Assembly: GCA_039720395.1 (NCBI GenBank)
Contig: CM077828.1
Span: 19,882,717 to 19,946,716, forward strand
Reading direction: 5' to 3'
Length of the DNA stretch: 64,000 nt
Origin: Liquidambar formosana
Taxonomy: Eukaryota; Streptophyta; Magnoliopsida; Saxifragales; Altingiaceae
The notes beneath the pieces are model-generated. The model did no database searches and had not been told where the DNA came from. It saw only the letters and a list, made by a program, of their open reading frames with translations. Below, in pieces: positions 56,476-64,000 of the stretch; the first letter of the stretch is position 1; the number at the start of each line of letters is the position of its first letter. The position numbers and the translations under genes were made by a program.

Positions 56476-57628
56476 TATCGAGGGCTAGACTCATTTAATT
56501 TGATTGGGCTAAATTAATTTTTTTATTGTTTAATAAAATCAATCACTTGCATTCGCTTGACTGTGTGCTTTCATTTATTGCATTGTGTGCGCGATTGTTG
56601 CATGATCACTCGATTGTCCCTCGACGTATCCTTGCCAACTGATAGCCTAGTTCGACCTTGGTTTTCCTGATTCCATGTGTTGGGCGAAGCTATCAAACCT
56701 CTCTTGCCAAGTATCCTTGGGCTTGCCCTTGGGTATATCAAATGGATCAATCACGTACTGCTGGACCCACGCGACATTCCTGATGTCACATGTGGTTAGG
56801 TATAAAGATTGGTACAAGCAAAGTAGAGGACCCTAGCCTACCCTCTTAAAAGAAAGAAATACATGTAATGGGCCTTCTAGGACATCATTGAATCACCCTT
56901 ATGCACACACTTTGTTGTAATGATATGTTGCCAAATTTTTATGAGATGTAATGAGTGCTTGTGTTTGCTTTAACCATGGGTAATGATCAAGAATTAATAT
57001 TATGTGGCCTCACCTGCATACCTTTAACAAGTACCTCCACCCTTCACTTAAGGGGCTCCCTAGAGGAAGGAGGAGAGTGACTAATTAAAGGTGTATGAGT
57101 TGAGACCATTTAAATCATGGGCTTTAAAGTAAAATAATAGGGGCTTGTTAGGAATGAAAAGTTTGATCAAAGGTTAGGAAGTAGGGGCTCATCTATCTTT
57201 ATGTCCTTAATATGTCACCTCACCCTTCGTCTTAAGGGACACTTTTAAGGATGAGGTGTCCAACTAAGGAGATATCATGTTTGGACCTGGCCCATAGTTT
57301 GCTTGCACATATTGCATTGTCATGTTTGGGGAAATGAAATTGTTGATTGTTTTAAAAATGGTTAATGGCTAGAACCTAAAGATAAGTGACTCACCTTCAT
57401 GTTTTTAGTATGTCACCTTACACTACGAGGTACCCTTGGGGATGAGATGTCTAACTAAGGGCATACTTTATAAGACCACACTTATCAAATTTAGTGCAGT
57501 CATGGAAATCTTGTTAAAATATTTTTGGTCATTGCCTAAAAAGGGGATTTTGTTCTTAAAGGAGGGCTGGATTAAACCCGTGGTATCTTCTAGAGGTTAA
57601 AGATTAGAGCGGAACCCATTATCACTTC
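56476..57628 (+). other. Leader of C
   Basis: First part resembles the A1 leader (GGACCCACGCG, TGTGGTTAGGTATAAAG). From about 57000 it holds three diverged repeats based on ATGTCACCTCACCCTTC and GGATGAGGTGTCCAACTAAGG. No open frame of note. Confidence 0.6.
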
Positions 57629-58162
57629 ATGGCTGGAGTTGGCAATGCAACATTGGAAGAAATCAGGGGAATGCTTTGTGAGATCATGCAAAAGTTGAAT
57701 GATATCTTGGCGATTGTTCAAGTTATTCCTCAAGCCCAATCCGAGCCTGTGAATCATCATGAGCCTAATTCAGGGGCTACCAAGTCCCAGAGAATCAACA
57801 TAGTAGATTTGAAAGTCCAAACTATCAAGAAGAAGCCTCGCCAATTCACTGAGTTATACATGCCACTTGAGAAAGTGCTTGAAAAGCTAAAGAACCAAGG
57901 CCTATTGAAACCTCTTGACCCAAAGCCCCCACCTAGCCCTTTTCCCAAGAACTACAATAAAAATGAATACTGCAAGTTCCACCAAAGCAAGGGCCACCAA
58001 ACCAACTGCTGCTTCCGCCTTAGGCATGAGATCCAAGACCTCATTGACCGTGGAGTAATCAATTTTCCCAAACCAACCAATAATCCAAATACTCTTCAAA
58101 GCTCTTCCATGAACCCATTTTTGGCCACTGTAAACCCAATCTCTCCAGCCCAGCCAAAATAA
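57629..58162 (+). CDS. Short Gag-like protein of C (nucleocapsid part only)
   Basis: 177 codons from ATG, uninterrupted. Residues 1-35 are a predicted helical segment (LEEIRGMLCEIMQKLNDIL) without match to A1 Gag. Residues from about 70 match A1 Gag after its capsid domain: RQFTELYMPLEKVLEKLK, PLDPKPPPSP, and one C-x2-H-x4-H-x4-C knuckle in CKFHQSKGHQTNCC. The capsid domain, second knuckle and protease are missing. It might bind the element RNA and help its packaging in capsids of a related autonomous element, or be a leftover that happens to be open. Confidence 0.65.
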   Translation: MAGVGNATLEEIRGMLCEIMQKLNDILAIVQVIPQAQSEPVNHHEPNSGATKSQRINIVDLKVQTIKKKPRQFTELYMPLEKVLEKLKNQGLLKPLDPKPPPSPFPKNYNKNEYCKFHQSKGHQTNCCFRLRHEIQDLIDRGVINFPKPTNNPNTLQSSSMNPFLATVNPISPAQPK

Positions 58163-59160
58163 TCCACCAAGATCTCTTGTTGCAATTAAGCAAGAATTTC
58201 CAATTCATGGCCCATATCATTTAGAGGACACTCAAACTCTTGCTAGCATGGGGATTCTTGATTTTGAGGGACTTTACGAGGCTTAAGGAACCTTTAACGC
58301 TCATGGGGATTTAGATAATGTCGGCCGCACAAGTCAAGATGAAGAAAAGAAGAAGTTGATGCCTTGAGGTTTTTGGGAAAGATAATGAGTTTTTTTTTTC
58401 TTGGTGCTTACTGCTACACTAATTCTATCATGATTATCCATGATAAAGAGTTTAGGTTTTTTTCTAGTTATTTGATTGTTTTCTAGTTATTTGATTGTTT
58501 TCATCCTCCAAGTCAAATGTCCTTTGAGTCTTTTGAGTCCTAGTTATTGTTGAGTCAAGATTTTCAATGTGTTTTTCTTCATTCCTTTAATAAGATATTT
58601 GATTTCAAGAATTCCATTGTCTCTCTATTTCTCTTCTTATCAATCAATTGACAATCAAAGTGGCATGAAAATATTTCCTAAGAGGCTCAAAAGCTCATTC
58701 CACTAAAGGAGCAAATGATTAATGAACTGTGACTAATTGACTAGGAAATATGGGAAAGCTTAAAAATGGTAAACATAAGGGACCACCCACCCACCATACT
58801 GCATGAAGACATTAGTCAAGTAATTAAAGAAGGTCGAAGCCCTTACAAGAAGCAATTCGAAGATCAAAGGTAGAAATCGACTAGCATAGCTTGAGCTTTC
58901 CGAGATGTCTACTTCCCTCTCCCTTAAAAGAAAAAAAATCAAAAGAAAGAAAAAATTATGAAAAGAAAAGAAAAATGAAAGAGGAAAAAAAGTACAAAAG
59001 AAAAGGAGAGGGAAGGGGTCAACATATATCTAAGAGCACTAAGAAAGAAGATCAACAACAATCAAAAGAAGACTTTGTGATTAAGAAGGCTGGATCATCC
59101 ATTCGAGGAATGCAAAGAAGAATTCAAGCCAAGGTAGGGTGGTCCCTATGTGGTTATGTG
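58163..59160. other. C internal region after the Gag-like frame
   Basis: Traces of former coding sequence with stops; purine-rich 58920-59060. At 59130-59157 a short match to the end of integrase (TTCAAGCCAAG, GGGTGG, CCTATGTG) marks the right edge of the large deletion that removed pol. Confidence 0.5.
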
Positions 59161-59175
59161 TAGAGCCTAAGCTCG

Positions 59176-59226
59176 CTAGGTTGAAAACCTGAAAAGGCAA
59201 CCTAGGCAAAAGTTAGGACTTTAAAA

Positions 59227-59261
<35 letters not shown>

Positions 59262-60224
59262 AAAAAAGAAAAAATTTGATGAAAAAAGAAAAGTGAATTT
59301 TCTTGAACTACGAGGACCTGATTCTCCACAAAAAGAAATGTTAGTATGTTTGATTAATGTCTTGGGAAGATCAAAGTGGAGATACGTAGGCAACCCATAA
59401 AGTTACTTTGGGTGCGGTCCAATTCATTGAAAAAAAAAAAAAAAAGAAAAAAAGAGAGAGAAAGAAAGGGGCTTTGCACATAACCAACCATTGAAGGCAA
59501 TTCTTTGTGACTAGGTTAAGAAGAAGCAGTTTCATTGATTGAATTAGTGAGCTTAAAATACTACATGCCACTAAGAAAGTTAATTTGATTATTCTTCTTT
59601 TTCAATTAGTTCTTGTTTGTCTTTCTTAATTACTTCGTGTGTCCTTCCATTTTTATCCTTTAAGTCTTGTGTGTCTCCAACGATCATCGACCTTGTCCTT
59701 TAAAAGCACTCATTCACTACAATCCATTTGTAAAGTCCATTAGATTTTGTCCTATCATATCTTAATTTAGACTTAGACTCTTGTCATGGATTTAATGATG
59801 GAAAAGGGGTAGCAGTAACTACTAAGGAACAATTTGCCTTAGTTGTAGGCATGAGACTTTATGAGCTTGGGAGAATGGGTATTGCTTTCTGTGAACCTGG
59901 GGCTAATTTGTCTTGCTTAGCCAAAGAGCTTGAACAAACATGATACTTTACGAACTTGGGGGCTGATTTTACTCATAGAAGAAGAAATGAAATGTGTGCT
60001 GGGGCTGATTTGTTTAATAAGAGAACCTGAATAAATTAATGAAGAGAAGGGGCTGAGGCTTCATAAGTTGAATTCCTTTGCACTAAGGAGAAAAGAAAAA
60101 GAAAAAGAAAAGAAAAGAAAAGAAAAGAGGAGAAGCAGAGCCCGCTAGGTTGAAAACCTGAAAGGGCAACCTAGGCAAAAATTAGGGCAACCCGCTAGGT
60201 TGAAAACCTGTAAAGGCGACCTAG
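59176..60224 (+). other. Post-pol hairpins and H1 motif of C
   Basis: CTAGGTTG...CAACCTAG hairpins at 59176-59205 and 60145-60174, and a CTAGGT...ACCTAG variant at 60195-60224 (the last two 50 bp apart), plus an H1-like motif at 59308-59389 with stem TCTCCAC/GTGGAGA inside GAACTACGAGG...TACGTAGGC. A-rich simple repeats at 59229-59260, 59430-59470 and 60090-60128. Confidence 0.65.
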
Positions 60225-60855
60225 GCAAAAGTTAGGGTTTTTGAAAGGAAAAGAGAAGTGAAGAAAGAAGAAGGGAAGATGAATTTCCACTCTACTCTAT
60301 ACCTTGAAGAAGGATCTATGGGTTTAATCAAATCCTCTTGAAATGCATTGTTTCCTAAAAAGGCTTAACCACAATTTCTGAAAGAAAAATTGCATGACTG
60401 TGCTAAGTCCGGATAAGTGGCCTGAAAAGCTTTATGAGAAAAATTTGATGAAAATGATGATTGTTTCAATGTGTTTTCTTATGTGAGTTGCATGTCTTTT
60501 GGTTAAGCCATAACACATTTACAAAATAGTCAATAGGAACTTTTCCCCAATCATTACAAAAACTAAGTGAAAAGATAATTTTTCAAAGTGTGAAGTTACC
60601 AAAGTGATGTGAGAAATTGAAATTGTTTTCCTTGAAAAGGAACGAGATTTAAAGAGAAGTTTTCACCTAGAAGGGGTATGATTGTTGATTTTGTTGCATG
60701 CTAGAAAAGCTTTGATAAAATGAAAATGTGAAAGGGTTAAGCTTTGTGATTTGTGCATAGGTTGATAACATCCGACCTTCGGATTTTTTATGATATTGGT
60801 ATTGAGTTGTTTGATAGCATTTGATTTATTACATTTGTGATTTGTTTGAATAGTT
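60225..60855. other. C internal region without recognised feature
   Basis: AT-rich, no gene; leads into the tandem repeat. Confidence 0.5.
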
Positions 60856-61440
60856 TTCCCCACATATTATCCACTGGTGCAACTGGTGTAGTATGTGAAG
60901 ACTTTCATCGAACGCAGTTCGGTGTAAGCTATAGATACCTCATATTATTCACTGGTGCAACTGGTGTAGTATGGGAAGAACTTCATCGGACGTAGTTCGG
61001 TGTAAGTTATGGATACCTCATATTATTCACTGGTGCAACTGGTGTAATATGGGAAGAACTTCATCGGACGCAGTTCGGTGTAAGTTATGGATACCTCATA
61101 TTATTCACTGGTGCAACTGGTGTAATATGGGAAGAACTTCATCGGACGCAGTTCCGTGTAAGTTATGGATACCTCATATTATTCACTGGTGCAACTGGTG
61201 TAATATGGGAAGACTTTCATCGAACGCGGTTCGGTGTAAGTTATGGATACCTCATATTATTCACCGGTGCAACTGGTGTAATATGGGAAGACCTTCATCG
61301 AACGCGGTTCGGTGTAAGTTATGGATGTCTCATATTATTCACCGGTGCAACTGATGTAATATGGGAAGACCTTCATCAAACGTAGTTCGGTGTAAGCTAT
61401 AGATGCCTCATATTGTTCATTGGTGCAACTAGCGAACAAT
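60856..61440. repeat. 78 bp tandem repeat of C
   Basis: Seven to eight units, period 78 (starts 60936, 61014, 61092). Each has CACTGGTGCAACTGGTG and CATCGAACGCAGTTCGGTG inverted repeats, homologous to the 80 and 79 bp units of A1 and A2 but with other stem bases. A 127-codon open frame over it is an artefact of a period divisible by three. Confidence 0.85.
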
Positions 61441-61753
61441 ATGAGAAATATGTGTGAAGAGTTCTGTGGAACTCATGAGAAGTACCTTTATGTGTGAGGA
61501 GTTCTGAGGAGTACCTTTGTTTGTGAGGAGTTCTATGGAACTCATAAGGAGTATGATTGTGTGTGGAAGCTAGTTTGTGTGTGACGAGTTCTATGGGTAG
61601 GTGGCTTCCGACCTATAGAATTCAGTGACATGGTCACCTTCTTTTCATGTGTTTCCCCGGTGGGTATTAATGGAATTGATTTCACCAAACAAAAATGGGT
61701 TGTTCTTCTATCATTGGTTCACAAGTGAAACTTGCTCACCAATGAGGGGCTTC
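61441..61753 (+). other. 3' end of C internal region with polypurine tract
   Basis: Repeated GAGTTCTATGGAACTCATAAG hairpin-like words (61440-61620), then the conserved TTGCTCACCAATGAGGGGC block just before the 3' LTR, as in A1 and A2. Confidence 0.6.
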
Positions 61754-64000
61754 TGTCACACCCCATTTTTGTCACCTTAGCTAGGACATATCATTTCATG
61801 TAGGATTTTGAGTCCTTTTTGAGTCTAGTCTTTTGCATTGAGTTTCTATAGCATTGAATATCATGTGTATGAATTTTGAAGTGATTTGGAGTTCATCTCG
61901 ATAGTCAATAAGAATTTTTGCGACTTTAAGGGCATAATCGTCTTTTAAGTCGTATACTTTCCATTTGACCTTGAAATGAATCCCGAGTCATTCCCTCGAG
62001 TTCATATGAGTACGTAGAGTCTATATATAGGTTCAATTTCATGAATTAATGGTTTAAGATCAATTCGGCTCATAATAGTTCGGGTTGGCTAAAAGACCCT
62101 TTCTTGGTCCGCTCAAATTGACTCATGTGACCCACTTAATTTTCTCTCATTTAACTTCAATTGGGCTTTATTTACATCCTAGACATGTTTAAAAAGGTTG
62201 AATTTCGATTTGAAAAGCATTTGGTTCGACTTTGTGTACAAACCCAGCTTAGCGACGGTGAAGCACCATGGTTAACCACCTTTGTAAAACCTAACCATGC
62301 ACCCATGGTTGAGGATTTTTGTCCTAAAATGCCTAAAAATGTGTTCCCCTTCGAAACACGGTCATTTTGGCTTTTATTTCGTCAAAATCGGACTTAATTT
62401 GACCCCTGAAAGACTTCCAGAAGGCGAAGGAGTCTAACCGAAGAATGCTGATGGGAGCCCTCGGGTGACCATCTGGGGCCAGACGGTCAGCCCTCCAAGC
62501 CCAGACGGTCAACCACCCAAGCCCAGACGGTCACCCGAGGGAATTTGTGTTTAAGTGGGATTCTGACTCTTCTCTCCCTCTTTTGACGGTTTCCTCTGCC
62601 AAAACAACTTGTCTGAGCTTAGGAGTGTGTAAGTTTGAGTTGTTTGAGCACCAAGAGAGTCTCTAAGAGCCCTAGGATCATTATTTAATGAATTAATCTT
62701 AGCCATTGGTTTAGGGGGTCAGTTCTCTATATAAAGGACATGATGTTCAGTACATGGGGAGGCCACAAGTGCACTTTACACTTAGAGAGAGAGGGAGCTA
62801 CGAGTTTGGAGAGCTAGAAGGACATCAAGAGAAGGCTTTTCAACCCTAAGCAAGCAAGAGAACAAGGACTTTGAAGGCAAGGGAGGTTCTACAAGAGGTA
62901 AGCACTCTTCTTGAATGCTGAATATAGGTTTTCTCCTTCTCCTTCTCCTTCTTCTTCTATGATAGTTTTAGTGCATATAGTAGTTCCCCATGTTAGGTTA
63001 ACTCAATGCATTTGTGATATGATATGAATGATTTTAAGAGGATTTATGATTTTATTTGCCTGAAAAACTTTGGTTTGCTAAGGTTTTAAAGGTGTCATCT
63101 TCTCTCTCTTCTTAAATCATGCATAGTTCATATAGCTCATTCGCTGTGATTGTTGTCATGAGTTGACGCTCCTGTTATTTAATACATATGATATGAATGA
63201 TATTCATGATGATTTGAGCATGTGTTAGAGTCGTTTCATACGTTTTAATGCATAGTTGTGAAATTAGGGTTTCGATAACCCTAAATTCACACGAGTTTCT
63301 TATAGCATGATAGAACAGGTTTTCTTTTCTGTCTTTCTTCATGGTTATTATGTATATGATATATATAGAATAACTATGATAGTTTTTGCATGCATGTAGT
63401 GGATTTTTAGGGTCTTATGCATGACATGAGATTCGGGTTGCATTAAGGTCTCTATTTATTCACTGTTTTTGTTGATAACATGATTAAGTGGATGACTTTG
63501 AGCCTTAATACTATTCTGTCCAGATTGTTATGTTATCCTTTTTGATATGCTTTGAGCACGTGTAAGGGTGCGAACAGGTGCAGTAGTTGCCTTATTGCAA
63601 ATAAGGTCGCTATGGCTTAAGCTTGATATTGCTTGGAGTAAATTGCACAAGGTAAGTAGGGTATGAAGTGCCCTAATTCACTTTTCTTAACCTTTCTTTT
63701 CTCTTCTCCCTCCTAGGGTTATTCTCTAATAGAGGGATATGGTCAACTCTAGGGCTTCTTTCCACCCCTTTTTAAAAGTTTATATCTTCTGTTGGATTTT
63801 TTATTAAGAATCATTTTATCTTTGAAAATCACTATGGAAGGAAACCTAAGGTTTACCATAACTTTCTATTAGGATTTAACCCTATTCTTTTCGAACTACG
63901 TGGACTTTGATCCGTGTATTTCGCTGTATGGTACGTAGGCGCTCGTTTTGAGGCTCAAGTCCATTCTAAGATCCAAGTATCCTAGGTTTTTCTTCTCTTT
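61754..64000 (+). mobile_element. 3' LTR of C, cut by the window end
   Basis: Repeats 53797 onward with a few substitutions and a one-base insertion near 63485. Palindrome at 62460-62539, H1 at 63896-63938. About 400 bp remain outside. Confidence 0.92.
62460..62539. repeat. 80 bp U3 palindrome, C 3' LTR
   Basis: Ends intact (CTCGGGTGACC, GGTCACCCGAG); interior has several substitutions against 54503-54582, some of which break the inner pairing. Confidence 0.88.

Larger units (their letters stand above)
53797..64000 (+). mobile_element. Element C: non-autonomous Tat/Ogre relative inserted in E
   Basis: 5' LTR 53797-56454, internal part 56455-61753, 3' LTR from 61754 past the window end. The internal part has a tRNA-Arg type PBS, a short Gag frame, a trace of the end of integrase, post-pol hairpins, a 78 bp tandem repeat and a polypurine tract, but no protease, RT, RNase H or integrase. 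It would need proteins from an autonomous relative. Its target flank is GTCTT (53792-53796). Confidence 0.9.

Noticed and set aside
60971..61354. 127-codon frame with repeated WIPHIIHWCNWC motif
   Set aside because: Produced by a tandem repeat whose 78 bp period is divisible by three; not a gene. The frame at 28582-28809 comes from the 80 bp repeat in the same way.
60856..61440. CRISPR-like array
   Set aside because: Tandem repeats are contiguous without unique spacers, in a plant retrotransposon.
1..64000. tRNA or rRNA genes
   Set aside because: None recognised; the tRNA-like complements are primer binding sites of 12-19 bases.

Overview
This is repeat-rich nuclear DNA of a flowering plant, most likely a eudicot. 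Evidence: very large Ty3/gypsy LTR retrotransposons of the Tat/Ogre type (gag, a DNG-type protease, RT, two RNase H domains, integrase, LTRs of 2.3-3.3 kb), a chromovirus-like element primed by initiator Met tRNA, Stowaway-type MITEs, and one wall-associated receptor kinase (WAK-like) exon. I see no bacterial or organellar genes. Species cannot be told from the sequence.

Layout (element names are mine). 1-512: piece of an A-type LTR. 513-2881: LTR B' without target duplication. 2882-9056: A3, a decayed minus-strand Tat/Ogre copy, truncated at its pol end. 9057-45840: A2, an older plus-strand copy of the same family, cut by A3 at its left, by A1 (11771-32500, target duplication TGGGC) and by solo LTR B (32750-35218, target duplication GGAGC). 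A1 is a 20.7 kb, apparently complete, young element: LTRs of 3309 bp with one difference noticed, tRNA-Arg type PBS, gag-pro and pol open and joinable across a 181 bp intron, and two antisense genes between pol and the 3' LTR. 45841-46521: 3' end of LTR D, in which A2 sits. 46522-49339: the only host-like island (808 bp Stowaway-like element, WAK-like kinase exon, small MITE). 49340-53796: 5' part of element E (chromovirus-like), interrupted just before its RT catalytic motif by element C (53797 to beyond 64000), a non-autonomous Tat/Ogre relative coding only for a short nucleocapsid-like Gag.

In A1, splicing between gag-pro and pol would give one polyprotein, while predicted splicing in the leader removes the PBS and a set of conserved hairpins, separating a translated RNA from a genomic RNA. 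The antisense genes code for a DUF7745/plant-mobile-domain-like protein (single exon) and a plant mobile domain protein (seven exons, all introns phase 0).

Most unusual signals: (1) a palindrome of exactly 80 bp with arms CTCGGGTGACC/GGTCACCCGAG or close variants and a freely changing self-complementary interior, about 190 bp upstream of the TATA box in LTR families A, B and C and again upstream of both antisense genes; (2) a set of hairpins in the U5 region whose stems change by compensatory substitutions between five LTR families, one of which recurs after pol; (3) homologous tandem repeats of 80, 79 and 78 bp near the 3' ends of A1, A2 and C. Decay of A2 and A3 is mostly by C-to-T nonsense changes, as expected for methylated repeats.
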